Counted from the first letter of the stretch, positions 43,156 to 55,779 are shown. The stretch is DNA of 64,000 nt from Dendrocalamus latiflorus (GCA_017311315.1 CM029612.1:17863125-17927124); one strand, 5' to 3'. Translations and numbers: made by a program. The notes: generated by a model from the letters alone, not told the origin.

Positions 43156-45656
43156 TCATATCTCAGTATGTCTCAGCTTTTCCCTACGCTTTCTTGCAGG
43201 ACCAAGGCATTCATGAGGATTTGCATAGAAGTAGTCCTCTTCCTTTGGCTGCCCGATAATAACTCTTCTTCTGGTGTGATGGCTCATTCGGCCCTCATGT
43301 AGCTCCATGACAGCAGTAGAGAATTCGTCCCAGGACAGCTCCTGATTGTCAAGAAGATCTATAAGCTCAACAAGCTTCTTCCTATCCAGCTGTATGGTTC
43401 TGTGGAAGCCCATAAACCTGCATTTCCAACATAAGCACTTCTCAGTTAACATAGAGGCTTTTATTTTGAGATAATTGGTTTTTTAGGACTCTAAACGTTG
43501 GGCTTCGCATATTTAGGACTCCAAACGTTGGCTTCGCAAAATTAGTACTTATATCATTAACACTTCGATTTCTATGGTATTATACCTTATTTATTATTTC
43601 TTAATCCCTTTTCTTAATGCTTAGCACCTAATATGACCCTTATACCCCTCCCTCATTTGAAATGCCATATTGCCATGTAGATTCACCCAAATGCCAACCG
43701 GTCCAGCTGTCCGACTTGCACCAAAAGCACATTGTGTAGCCGATGAAATTTCAGTATTGCATTGATAGGAAAAACTTCTCGCTTCCTTGGGTCCTAGCTT
43801 ACTAGCTATTATTACTAAAAGAAAGGGAGGGCTAATCTGCACGAATGGGATGGAATGGAAGTGTAGCATGAGTTGCCATTGCACACTATCATAAACATGT
43901 AGTTGCATAATATGTGCATTTCATTAAACTGTTCTATTTAGATCAGTGATACTGATACGAGTGATATGTTTGTCCCTCAGAGCAAAAACTTATACTTATA
44001 CTATACGTGTACGTGATTAAATGAGAGAGGGGTATAAGGGTCATATTACATGCCAAACATTAAGAAAAGGGATTAAGAAATAATAAATAAGGTATAATAC
44101 CATAGAAATCAAAGTGTCAATGATATAAGTACTAATTTTGTGAAGCCAACGCTTGAAGTCCTAAATATGCGAAGCCCAACGTTTAGAGTCCTAAAAAACC
44201 AATTATCTCCTTTTATTTTGATGGATTCATTCTTGCTCACTATTGTCATGATTTTTCAAAACAAACTCCTATACCCACATAACAGCACACAGTACAAACA
44301 CGTGTGTGCACATGAATTAACATTTTTTTTTTCACTTCCTACTCAGCAAACCAATTTGCAATAATATATACACATGGTGGCAAGTCAAAGAAGATAAGAT
44401 ACTAGGAAGGTCAGAAGTAAACAGACCTGCGGTGTCCTTCTACAACTTTAGCCATGTTTCCATCATTACTAGGGATAAAAACATCGCTTGCAACAGAAAC
44501 AAGATAGTCCAAGGCTGCCATTTGAGTTGAGTGTTTCTGGAAGGGCCATAACTCATCATCAGATAAAAGCATCTCCTTCCGCACCTACAGTTACAATAGA
44601 AAATAAGCATCACACCAGGATTAGCAGGAATTTGAGGTGGAATTATGATGTGCTTATGATGTTAGGGAATTCTGTCTTCAACGCAGCTAATCTTTTTTCA
44701 CCACCATAGATTTCACCTGAGGCAATATATATTCGAGTGCCGCTGGGGAACCAAGAGCTTTGAGTACTAATGTTGTTTCTCCAGGTGTAAGTGGGCACAA
44801 TCTATCAAGCCTTTTCTTCTCAGAATCTATTTCATTTTCTTTCCACCAGGGATATGCATACCTGAGGTCCAAAGAGCAGACAACAACAAAGATTGAAGAT
44901 AAAAGTTGGGAGGAGAAAGTACAGTTAATTATGAAGTTGTAATATCAAAGAAACCTCATTCTCGTGTGCTCTGCTGTTTCTTCATCAGAACATCCATGTG
45001 TACAACCAGAGAAGGCAAGCATATCCATCTCATATCTCATATGAAGCACAACAAAAGATCCAGTTTTCCTAAGAATTGACATCATCTTGTTGCCTAGAGC
45101 TTCAATGGATGGTGTAAATCTTAACGTGTTATAGTTAACACGGCAGCGAAGCTTTTGGAGCTTCAGAGGAAGGCCATTGTTTGCGAGGCGAGAATCTGTC
45201 CGGCTAAAACGTAACACCTTGTGCTTTCGTACCAGAGGCAAGATCTGAAAGCAAGACCACTCTGAAAGTCAGAACCAAGCAGAGGACAAGATAGAAATGC
45301 AAATCTAATTTTTGGTGGAAGATTACTGTCTAACCTGTCTCAAATAGTATTTCTCACTAGACCAGCTGATTGGTTGCATTGAGAATGGAACTTTCCCACT
45401 GAACTTATGGGGGAGTTCTCTGGTAATCTTTACTTCATCTCTCAAGGAATCAATGAAATGATTTACATAAAAAATATCTCCAAAATCACTGAAAAGTATA
45501 ACTAAATTGAGTCAGTACTTGCACGTTCTAACTCTACAATCAACCACGAAAAGTGGGAAAACCACACACCTAGGATTAAGCCCAGGATTGCTTATCAAGT
45601 TCAGGTACCACCACAGTCAGATTCAAATAGCGTGCCACAGTTACCATGTCACACAT
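43156..45656 (-). pseudogene. O-fucosyltransferase (GT65-like/DUF246) gene, 3' six exons, disabled
   Basis: Family members are Golgi type II membrane glycosyltransferases acting on cell-wall or protein substrates. Six - strand exons are recognisable: 45570-45656 (CDMVTVARYLNLTVVVPELD), 45335-45488 (DIFYVNHFIDSLRDEVKI), 44955-45244 (TDSRLANNGLPLKLQKLRCR; LHMRYEMDMLAFSGCTHGC), 44658-44861 (YAYPWWKENEID; RLCPLTPGE), 44427-44584 (AALDYLVSVASDVF; DGNMAKVVEGHRR) and 43156-43417 (GFHRTIQLDRKKLVELIDLL; PKEEDYFYANP). Lesions are a TAA stop at 45576-45578 in the first of these exons, a 1-nt loss near 44737 after ALGSPAA that breaks RIYIASGEIYGGE, and AT instead of GT at the donor (44657-44656). The exons for the N-terminal membrane anchor are not in the window. 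I infer a pseudogene. Confidence 0.8.
43468..44209. mobile_element. Mutator-like MITE with long inverted repeats
   Basis: Inverted repeats of about 180 bp begin GAGATAATTGGTTTTTTAGG and match the complement of the right end (about 44030-44209) with few changes. The element is flanked by a 10-bp duplication CTTTTATTTT (43458-43467 and 44210-44219). Long TIRs and a 9-10 bp duplication are Mutator-type traits. The centre is non-coding. It sits in the last intron of the O-fucosyltransferase pseudogene. Confidence 0.85.
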
Positions 45657-45771
45657 CTGCACAAAACAAGCTTTTATGAGGCATTAGCAAAGCATAGTTG
45701 GAGGCTGTTGTTGTACATTGAAGCTATCATTCCAATAAAAGGCAAGAAACCTTTGGCCATAAGGTGTGGTT

Positions 45772-45844
45772 GACATCTTTCGATATACGACCACGAGCAC
45801 TGGTCAATGTGTTCTGACTTACAACCATGAGGTGTAGTCGATGT
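45772..45844. repeat. Left remnant of the 34-bp minisatellite
   Basis: Two diverged units (ACGACCACGAGCACTGGTC and ACAACCATGAGGTGTAGTC types) lie directly left of the composite retroelement. They match the array at 56171-57050 on its other side. The retroelement therefore split a pre-existing array. Confidence 0.75.
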
Positions 45845-48800
45845 TGTTGGAATAGTCCCACATTGATTGTGTAAGGGCAAGGGACCTAACTTAAAAGTGG
45901 GGGAGTCCCTCACCTCATTGGCTAGCTTTTGAGGTGAGAAGGCTTTTACGATCCTACAAGTGGTATCAGAGCCGGTTGCAATGGCATCAGATCGGGATCG
46001 CTTTTCAGGTAAGCCACCGTTTTTTAATGGATCAGACTATCTTTATTGGAAGACGCGCATGGAGGTCTTTCTTCAAGCACAAGGTAATTCTATTTGGCAA
46101 AAAGTTGAAAATACATATGAGGTGCCTCCTGTTGTTACAACTGAAAATTCATCTGATGTTGAAGCTAATGCTAAGGCTAGAAATATTTTGTTGCAAGGTT
46201 TAAGTAGAAACGAGTTTGTCAGAATTGCTCATCTTAAATCTGCAAATAAAATTTGGACCACTCTAGCTGATTATCATGAAGGATCTAAATCTGTTAAAGG
46301 TGTGCGTTAGAATCAATTTAAAAAGGAGTATTCTAAATTTGAGATAAAACCTGGAGAATCAGTAGATGCTCTTTTTGATCGCTTTAATAAAATTGTTAGT
46401 GATTTGCAATCTGTTGATGTCACATATTCTGATTCTGATAATACCCGTCAAATTTTAAATGATTTGGATATGTCTGTTTGGAATGTGTTAGTCACTACTA
46501 TTAATCATTCTGTTAACATGGAAACACTCACTTTGAATGATCTTTATTCCAAGATGAAAACACATGAGATTGATGTTTTGGCTAGGATAAACAAGACTAA
46601 TTCTTTGGGCTTAGTGACTAACCAAGCTGACGGTTCTTCTAGTTCTTCTATTGTTTCTTTGTCTGCTTTGTGCTCTATTTCAGATGAACAATTAGAGGAG
46701 ATTCCAGAAGAGCAGTTTGTACTTCTCTCCAACAGGGTGACCACGGCAATTAACAACATCAGATCAAAACGGAGAGGAGCTCCAATCAAATGCTATGAAT
46801 GTGGTGAGCTAAACCATATTAAGATGAATTGTCCCAAACTGAGAAGCTAGGAGGTCAAAGATGACAAGGCACCAATTCGTCGCTCTCAAATCAAGATTGA
46901 TCCAAACAAGAAGCGCAATTATCGCAGGGCAGTCAATAAGATAATTTCAGCACTTGATGAGATTATTTTGAGTGATGATGATTCTGAAAGCGATGATGAG
47001 GGCAATGAGAAGAAGGCAAAGGAGGTGAACTTCACAGGGATGTGTTTTATGGCCAACAGTGAGGAGCTCAATGACGATGATCTTTACAGTGATCCTGATG
47101 AGGTAAAACCTTCTTACACTGATTTATGTCGTGTTGTACTTAGATTGACAGATGAGCTTAAGAAGTATAAAAAGAAAATTAAAAATTATGATTTCATTGT
47201 TGAGAGCTTAAATTCTGAAATCAATAGACTTAGAGCTTCTATTCCTGATGATGAATCTTGTGAGTCTTGTCAAGTTTTACATACTGAGTTTGATGAGGAC
47301 ATCGCTAGTAATGAGACATCAATAACAGGACCAATAACAAGAGCACGAGCTAAGAAACTACAATCTCAGGTGAACCTACTCCTTAATGAATATGTCATTA
47401 ATTTAAATGAGAATTTTATACTACCTAAAAACAATATTTTACTTGTACTCAGGTTTGAAGAGTCAGCGATGGATGGAGATCAAGGATATGTGGTCGTCAT
47501 CGAAGGAAGCACAAGTCCACGGCATGAACAATGATCAGCCCATGAATAGTGCAATGCGTGAACAGTACCAGGCCCGTGCTACAGTACCCATGCTACAGTG
47601 CTTGCGGGCCGTGAACAGTACCCGACCATGCTACAGTACCGTGCTACAGTGCTTGCGCGTGAATAGTACCACATGGAGAATTTAGTGTTGAGTAGTCTGA
47701 GACTATATATTGAGGGGTAGACTCCCATTGTAAAGCGGAACCACTTTTGATATTAAAAATACTCTTGTTCTTTCTGTTGGCCGAACAACATTGAAGGAAT
47801 TGGGAGTTAGTCAAAAATCAAGATCGTTCAACCTTTCCGCTGGGAATTGGGAGCGCGATAGAACTTCATCTGGTGGTCGTGAAGTTCAACACGTGTGATT
47901 GGGCGAATTATAGAGTGCTAACTCTTACATTGGCAACGGGGGATCACTACGATTCATCAATTCCACGTGAGTATCTTGATCCTACGTCGAGAAGATCGGG
48001 CGACCCCGTATCATCTTGGTATCAGAGCGCGGTTTACTCGGTAGGATTATTTACCCTTACTTTTAGATTGATTTATTTTTATCCTATAGTCCATTAAACT
48101 GAAAATTGCAACAAAAATTAACCAAACCTTAGTTTTTGCATCTGTTAATTTTGTGAGTTTTGTTAGGTTTTGATCCATTAGAATTTTTGTTTAGGTGCTG
48201 ATCGTTCGTGTTTATTTGCGTAGCCTAATCTTTGTGTCCAATCCAAAAATCCAAAAAAAATCTTACTGATATTCTTTTCATCAATTGAGACTAGCTGTTG
48301 AATATTGCATCTAGGGCTGCTCTTGAGTACTTTACACCTTGCTGAATATTTGTTACCTATGCAAAACCAAAAGAACAATTCAACCTAATTTGGCCTTTGA
48401 AAGAAAAAAAAGGAAGTTGAGCAAAAAAAAACAGTGGAGGAAAGAAAGAAAGAAAGAAAAAGCATTGGCCGAATTTGGGTGAGTAAGAATCCATAAATTC
48501 AGATTGTGTAATTTAATCTCTTGAGCAATTTCGTGCCCTTACATTCATATCATTGCAATTGGCTAGCGTCTCTCCTAGTACTTGGTGCAAAACGAGCTAT
48601 CTAATCTTTAATTTCAGATTGCCTCTAGTTAGCTCATTCCTTTGTTTGCATCGAGTCACATTAATCTTTGCGTGTGCGTTCATATACTACACTTCAATCT
48701 TTGGATCAGCACTTAGGCAAAGTATTCTAGCTTGGATTATTACTTAACTTTACAACATCAAGAATTTCAGATTGCTAGGATATACACTTCCATACCAAGC

Positions 48801-48965
48801 TCCACCATATAACCGTTGTTGTGCAAGTAGTGAACACTCTTGAATTCGTTTAATCATCACGTTGCTGTTGTCACTTCTACCAGTGTAAGTTTTTATTGGC
48901 CTTAATTCACTTCGGAAGGGTAAGAACTTTACTTGGGAGAGAAAATAGTGAGATTGAGTGATTTC

Positions 48966-49112
<147 letters not shown>

Positions 49113-49123
49113 CATAACTAACC

Positions 49124-51199
49124 ATGACAGGATATTCAACAATTCGTTCCTCTTGGTGTGGACAAAATAGGAATGAATCTTCAGTATTTCGTTCCTCATG
49201 GTGCGATTCCAATCCCAACAATTTGTCTCTTCCGTTTTATGGAAGTGAAGATCCAGAGGAGTATCTTGAGTGGGAATGGCGAATGGAGAAAGAGTTTAGA
49301 TTTCAGAAGCTTCCCAAAGACCAAGAATTGATGCGAGCCACTATGCAGTTTAAAGACTATGCTTATAGTTGGTGGCAACAATTATCTGGAAAACGATTCA
49401 TTAGATCTTGGTCAGATTTGAAGGTGATCATGAGAACTGAATTTGTGCCAACCTATTATGAGCGGGAATTGCTTCACCACGTGGAGAGCATCACACAAGG
49501 GAGTAACACTGTTCAAGATTACTATTATGAGCTAAAGCATGCATTGCGACGTGCCGGTGTCACTAGTGCAATAAAAGAACAGGTATACTTCAAAGGAGGC
49601 TTGAATTATAAGATTGCTGCTGCACTTCAATATAAATATTTTAGTAGCGTGCATGATCTTGTGAATTGTGGTATTGAGGAGGAGAAGAGACTTATGGATA
49701 TGCGTACACCACAGTTTCATCGAAGTCCATATTTCAATTCTTATGCCTCAACAAGTGTGGCACATGGGAAGATGACCGAGCATGGGACTTTCCCTTTGGT
49801 CAAGAAGACATGTAGTGCTGCCCCATTGCTAGAAACAACACTTGAGATGTATCAAAACCCATGTAAGGATGAGTGCCACATAGCCAAATTGAGTGAGAGT
49901 GATAAAAACAATGAGTTGTGTGATTCCATCAAACGTGAGGTTGAGAGCATCCAAATGGAGAGTGAGAGGAATACACAAAAAGAAAAGAGAGAAAGAGATG
50001 ATAGGAAAAGTGAGATTACTTTTTATACTAATGACTTACTCTCTACTTCTAGTGTTGCTTCTCATATTGTGCAGGTTGATATTAAAGATGAGGAGTCGAT
50101 TGTTCCACAACCGGTACCATTGGAAGTCAAAAATGAGAAGATAACCACAGTTGAAGATGAAGTACTTGCTGCCCCGTTGTTACATCATGACGATTTGATA
50201 CCTACAGCACCTGCATCAACTGAAGAGAATGATAAAGGTAACCATATTGGTGCTGAATTTATTTGTGAAAAGGTGAGTAATTGTGAGAACTCATGTGTTC
50301 AATCGAAAATTCCATGTTCTGAAATTTCTTGGGTCAATTTACATAATGTGGAATTAATTACTCATAAGGAAGATCTTGATAGAATATCTCTAGATGATTC
50401 TTTATATTATATCATGTTCGATGATCCTAAAGAGTTATCTAGTGTGATTGAGGATGTTGCTGAAATTTCATGTTTAAAATCACTAGTTAGTAATTACGCC
50501 TACACTTTCAAGTTCAATTTGATTGGAGATTATGGTGTAGATGACAACTTTTATGTTTATCGAATATGCATTACATGTGATAAGATTGCTGAGTTGAAAT
50601 TGCATATTTTGGACAAACAATCTTTTATACCACGTCATGATCACAATGAGATGAGTTTCAACAATAGTGCTTCATGTTTGAAAAGATTTCTTAAGCCTAC
50701 TTGTTCATTCTTTAATGTACAATCATGTACCAATAATCAGAGTAGCGCAGTTGAATCATGGAAGGCACTAAAACTTTTCTCCACCATATTTGAACCGTTT
50801 GATCTAGTTTTGCCCATTAATGACTTGTCCACGTACTTCGCAAAGTCGAGGACGACTTTTTCTTATGGGAGGGAGAATGGTGTGAATGAAAACATTGCAA
50901 TGTATGCATTTGATAGTTGTTGTAGTATCAATTGGTTTGTGCAAAACAAAGAGAATGAGAATGACACAATAATTGATTCATACATATACCACGCATATGT
51001 GTTGTTCTTTTTGTTTACTACACCTCCAAGTAATAATAATGTGAAAGACGGAAGGGGTGTAACTGACCAATACATATACCATGCATACACATTGTATTTT
51101 TTTTGTTTAGTACAATTTCAGGCTATCAAAAGCCGAGGACGGCTTTTTTTGAAGAAGGGGAGTATGATGAGGACATCGCTAGTAATGAGACATCAATAA
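49124..51199 (+). CDS. Intact 691-residue gag-like ORF of the nested element
   Basis: Residues about 35-180 match the Retrotrans_gag type of Ty3-gypsy elements (DPEEYLEWEWRMEKEFRFQK, YAYSWWQQLSGKRFIRSWSD, FVPTYYERELLHHV, QDYYYELKHALRRAGV). The remaining 500 residues are acidic and Lys/Ser-rich. I see no zinc knuckle, protease, RT or integrase. The ORF runs over the polypurine tract and a few codons into the 3' LTR. The start is the first ATG after the AT repeat. It is open along its whole length, suggesting recent selection or recent insertion. It presumably forms particles with help from a related autonomous gypsy. Confidence 0.75.
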   Translation: MTGYSTIRSSWCGQNRNESSVFRSSWCDSNPNNLSLPFYGSEDPEEYLEWEWRMEKEFRFQKLPKDQELMRATMQFKDYAYSWWQQLSGKRFIRSWSDLKVIMRTEFVPTYYERELLHHVESITQGSNTVQDYYYELKHALRRAGVTSAIKEQVYFKGGLNYKIAAALQYKYFSSVHDLVNCGIEEEKRLMDMRTPQFHRSPYFNSYASTSVAHGKMTEHGTFPLVKKTCSAAPLLETTLEMYQNPCKDECHIAKLSESDKNNELCDSIKREVESIQMESERNTQKEKRERDDRKSEITFYTNDLLSTSSVASHIVQVDIKDEESIVPQPVPLEVKNEKITTVEDEVLAAPLLHHDDLIPTAPASTEENDKGNHIGAEFICEKVSNCENSCVQSKIPCSEISWVNLHNVELITHKEDLDRISLDDSLYYIMFDDPKELSSVIEDVAEISCLKSLVSNYAYTFKFNLIGDYGVDDNFYVYRICITCDKIAELKLHILDKQSFIPRHDHNEMSFNNSASCLKRFLKPTCSFFNVQSCTNNQSSAVESWKALKLFSTIFEPFDLVLPINDLSTYFAKSRTTFSYGRENGVNENIAMYAFDSCCSINWFVQNKENENDTIIDSYIYHAYVLFFLFTTPPSNNNVKDGRGVTDQYIYHAYTLYFFCLVQFQAIKSRGRLFLKKGSMMRTSLVMRHQ

Positions 51200-52748
51200 C
51201 AGGACCAATAACAAGAGCACGAGCTAAGAAACTACAATCTCAGGTGAACCTGCTCCTTAATGAATATGTCATTAATTTAAATGAGAATTTTATACTACCT
51301 AAAAACAATGTTTTACTTGTACTCAGGTTTGAAGAGTCAGCGATGGATGGAGATCAAGGATATGTGGTCGTCATCGAAGGAAGCACAAGTCCACGGCATG
51401 AACAATGATCAGCCCATGAATAGTGCAATGCGTGAACAGTACCAGGCCCGTGCTACAGTACCCATGCTACAGTGCTTGCGGGCCGTGAACAGTACCCGAC
51501 CATGCTACAGTACCGTGCTACAGTGCTTGCGCGTGAATAGTACCACATGGAGAATTTAGTGTTGAGTAGTCTTAGTCTGAGACTATATATTGAGGGGTAG
51601 ACTCCCATTGTAAAGCAGAACCACTTTTGATATTAAAAATACTCTTGTTCTTTCTGTTGGCCGAACAACATTGAAGGAATTGGGAGTTAGTCAAAAATCA
51701 AGATCGTTCAGCCTTTCCGCTGGGAATTGGGAGCGCGAGAGAACTTCATCTGGTGGTCGTGAAGTTCAACACGTGTGATTGGGCGAATTATAGAGTGCTA
51801 ACTCTTGCATTGGCAACGGGGGATCACTACGATTCATCAATTCCACGTGAGTATCTTGATCCTACGTCGAGAAGATCGGGCGACCCCGTATCAGAGTTGG
51901 AATCTGCTAGAACAATTAATGCATCAAACTTAGTTCAACTTAGTGATGTAACTGCTAAACTTGATGAGTTGAGATTGGCACATGACTCTTGTTGTGAAAA
52001 GTTAAAACTTGCACATGATGAAATTGAAAAGCTCAAGTTTAGCTCTCCTACATGTTTAGAGTCAAGTATTTCAAATACTCAATCTAAAACTTGCTTGAAA
52101 TGTGAATTGCTAGAAGCTAGACTTAATTCATCACAAGAAACAATTCAACAGATGCTCTATCATGAGATATCTTCTTACTCTAATTGTCCTAAGTTTAACA
52201 CTGAAATAGAAGTTTTGACTAGACAACTTAATAATTTTGCTGAAAAAGAAAAAATGGCTCAGTTTAATGCTTCTAAAAATCTTGTGAATGAACCTGTTAA
52301 ATGCACAACTTGTCCTACTCTAGCTAAAGAGAATGAGTACCTGAAAGACACTTTAGAGAGATTTTCTTTTGGTAAGAAAAAATTGAATATGATTCTAGAC
52401 AAATCAAAAACAAGTGTGAAAAATCATGGTCTAGGATTTTATTCTGTTGAGCATGTCAAGAATAATTCTCCTAAGGTTATTCAGTCTCTTGAACCTGGAA
52501 AAATTAATGTGAAACTTGAACCAAAACAAACCGTGTTTAAATCTGCTGGCTTTGTGCAAAGTTCATCGAATGATAATGTAGGTGCTAGCTCATCATCTCA
52601 AAAGGATAGTGGTTATGTTAAATTTCAATGCACTTATTGTGGAAGAGATAGACACTTGCATGAATTTTGCTTTAGACGTGCAAAGAAAGAGAAGAAGGAA
52701 AGATTGAATGCTTTGAAACAAAAACGTGCAATGTTTTTTTGTTCCTAG

Positions 52749-53110
52749 AGCTAATGTGTCTCAGTACTGGATTCCTAGATCTTATTTCACTAACCCCAGT
52801 ACTGTGAGACCGATGTTTCCTGTGATGTAAGAACAGCTGACAAGGATGGAGAACGTGAGCTAGATTGAGTTCCGTTCTTTTACATCATTACTTGATTGGA
52901 ACGCTTGATGGTTCTCCACTCCGTTGATAGCTTACAAGATATTCCACTTTTTAAGCGACCATATGAAAAAAATGATGTAATCTTACACTTTGATGAGTCT
53001 GATTTTTAGATTGCTCATATTCTCACTAAGCTGCTTAGTACTTCTCATTTTGCTCATGTGCGAAGTGAGTTAGGTGTGTTACATTTTATGGGATTATTCT
53101 GAGGGGGAGC
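52749..53110 (+). pseudogene. Collapsed pol remnant (RNase H end) of the composite element
   Basis: Directly after gag, nearly all of protease, integrase and RT is absent. What can be read is the extreme pol C-terminus (IAHILTKLLSTSHFAHVRSE, about 53000-53080) with a stop upstream of it, then a G-rich GAGGGGGAGC. A deletion of a few kilobases is the simplest reading. Confidence 0.65.
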
Positions 53111-54212
53111 TTGTTGTTTAAAAATTTAGGAAGCTTTGTTTATTATACTTGTCAAATAAATCAACAAGTTCAAGCCATTGAAATTAAATGAGTTCTTTTA
53201 ATAGAGCTCTCTTTATCATATTTACTCATATATTGTGTAGCTTTGATCACAACTGGCTATAATTAATTTGTTGCACTTGAACTAAAATATGACATGACAG
53301 AATACTTTAACTAGATTTATTATAGATAGTACTTTGCGATATTCATCAAAAAGGATTAGTTTGATTGTGAGTCTTATTTTAAATCTTGGCTATGAGGCTC
53401 GCATGTTTTATATTGCAATCTTTTTATGATCACTCAATTTGGCATGTTATAAAAAAAATGAACAATAGAGAAAATTGAAAAGATGTATGCTTCAAGCATG
53501 CCATGGTATACAAAAAGAAAAAAGCACAAAAAGTGCACAAATGAAAAGAAATATGCTTCAAGCATGCCACCATTTAAACAAGTATGATAAAAGCATTTCA
53601 TTATGAAAAGAAGTATGCTACAAGCATGCCACATGCCTATGAATTGAGTGTAGAGCAATAGGTTGTTATATGAGACTGCTAACTCGTCTGGATTTAAAAT
53701 TTGCTTCACTTCTAGGTTTTGACTTTTTGTTGTGATATCTCATTGTGCTCTTTATAATTGATTTGGTCATTGTTGAGATGCCTGTTATTAATATAAATTG
53801 CTTAATCTTGCTCAAGACTGGTTTTTGCATTGCTATATGATATATGACTTTATATGATCTAGATAGCTCTACTAAAAAATATGGCTTGGTTCTTTTATTT
53901 AATCATGGACAATGACTTGTATAATCTACAAAGCTTCTTGATTTTTACTCTCATTGCTCATTCTTAGAATTGTTCCTTTTTTTGAATTTTCTTGATGATT
54001 ATATTGCCAAAGGAGAAAAGATTTGGTGTGCTTTGCGAGAAATTAAAGAGAATTTGGGGAGAATAAAATTGCCTCTCTTATGTTGAGGAGGAGAGATTTG
54101 AGATTTATGGCTTACAACATGCTCTTCGGCTTCAGTTCTTCACTTATATTTATTTGAAGCTAATTCATCATACAATCTTATGGTGTTGTCAATGTATTTA
54201 TCAAGGGGAGAT
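53111..54212 (+). other. Long 3' non-coding region before the inner LTR
   Basis: AT-rich sequence without coding potential. It contains three copies of a GAAAAGAAGTATGCTTCAAG-type unit (27 bp: 53477-53503, 53543-53569, 53605-53631), each ending GCATGCCA. It ends with the polypurine tract TCAAGGGGAGA at 54201-54211, which belongs to the inner LTR family. Confidence 0.6.
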
Positions 54213-54710
54213 TGTTAGACCATGTGGCTAGGTCTAGAATATTGTTATAATGAATAATTGACAATGGTTAATTTGTGATGATGAATATTTCATAATTTTG
54301 TTTAGCGGCGTTATGCGAGTTGTGTTGCGTGTGTGCGGATTGACGTTGGTCAAGTTTGGACGAACTTGTACCGGAAGAATGTTCTTTGGTCTTTACATGT
54401 GCAGGTTGAGCATGGAGGCGATCATGGTCGGTGACGAGGTGGACTGGAACTAGGATGGGAAGATCCGAGGTTCAGACGGTCAAGGAGGTCACGCGATGGT
54501 CGGGCTCATGCTTGGGGCGCATGGAGATCAGAGTTGGATGATGCGTGGAGAAGCTACGGGAGGTGCGGTCCTGGAGGCTTCGACACGTGACGCGTTAGAA
54601 AAGTTAGAATTTTGGGAAACCCGTGTTAGGAAGGGTTTCGGGTACCTTTGCTGTTGGAATTAGATTAGAACTCGTGGGCTTAGGTTTAACCCATATGTTG
54701 GGCCCTAGAC

Positions 54711-54720
54711 TATAAATAGA
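54711..54720 (+). promoter_or_regulatory. TATA box of the inner LTR
   Basis: CTATAAATAGAGAGG is a strong plant TATA context about 500 bp into the LTR, followed by GC-rich leader-like sequence. Assignment by motif only. Confidence 0.5.
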
Positions 54721-55095
54721 GAGGTGGGGTTGGAGGCTAACCCCGTGACTTTTGGAGAAATTAATTTCATGCTAGGGTTTAGAGGTGTAAGGAGGGCACT
54801 TTGTAGCCACCATGATATAGAAATAAAATCAGATCTGTTCCGAGAGAAAAAAAAATTCAGCGCTGTCGATTCGCGTCATCTCGTCATCGTCGGCGTCTCG
54901 ATTTCTTTCCTCGTATTGGGCCAATCTCGACAAAGTCGTTCTCGGTCGACGTGCTAAGGAACCGTGCGTGAAGGCAGCACGGCTCAGTTGTTCGCGCGAA
55001 AGGCAACGCGAACTGATCCACGCCAGCGCATCACGGCGCCACGAACTCTCGCGCGCACAAGGATTTTTTATCTCGGCTGCCGAACAACACTGTAA

Positions 55096-55439
55096 GAGCA
55101 AGTTTAATAAGGCTGACTGTGCTAGCTACAAGGAAATCCATGTCAGCATAGTCCTATGCGGAGGGGAGAGAAAAGGAGAGAGAGAGCCCAGCCGACTCCC
55201 ATGCAAGAGTCAGGCTATAGCACAGGAAAAGATGCATTATCCATGCATGTACCCAAAGAACTAATTGCTATACTCATGCATGTATTAAATTATCAATACC
55301 CATGTATGTATTAAATGATTGAGAACTCTTGTGGAGACAACTTATAGCCAGCTTATTGTATGAGTTGACTGCATTATTATCTTTTGATGACATGGAAATG
55401 TATTGAAGGTAGCAGCTATCTGTACTATTAAACTTGCTC
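55096..55439. mobile_element. Tourist-like MITE inside the inner LTR
   Basis: 344 bp with 14-bp inverted ends GAGCAAGTTTAATA / TATTAAACTTGCTC and a TAA duplication on both sides (55093-55095 and 55440-55442). These are PIF/Harbinger (Tourist) hallmarks. Non-coding. Confidence 0.85.
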
Positions 55440-55734
55440 TAAGTTGCATGCATTAGAGTTTAATTAGTAGACAAGGTTGCATGCAGCATTCGATACGGAG
55501 GAGAGAGAGAAGCATAGCCATCTCATCAAAGAAAATTTTAGTCAACATGCACATCAATTAATACTAGTCAGATGCATGCATATTTGAGGAGAGAAGAAAA
55601 AAAGGATTAGGGAGGTGTGATAATTACACATGTGTGCGGTGGCGTTGCATACAGGAATATACAAGATTTTGAGCGGCGGCCGAGTTGTCCGTGCTGGCTT
55701 GATTAGGTGGTGTGGTCGTAATTAGACTTAGTGA

Positions 55735-55778
<44 letters not shown>

Positions 55779-55779
55779 C
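55735..55779. repeat. (ATT)n microsatellite
   Basis: About 15 ATT units lie in the downstream part of the inner LTR. Read directly. Confidence 0.9.

Noticed and set aside
45961..45972. TGGTATCAGAGC motifs considered as tRNA gene pieces
   Set aside because: They are retroelement primer-binding sites adjacent to LTRs. No cloverleaf is present.
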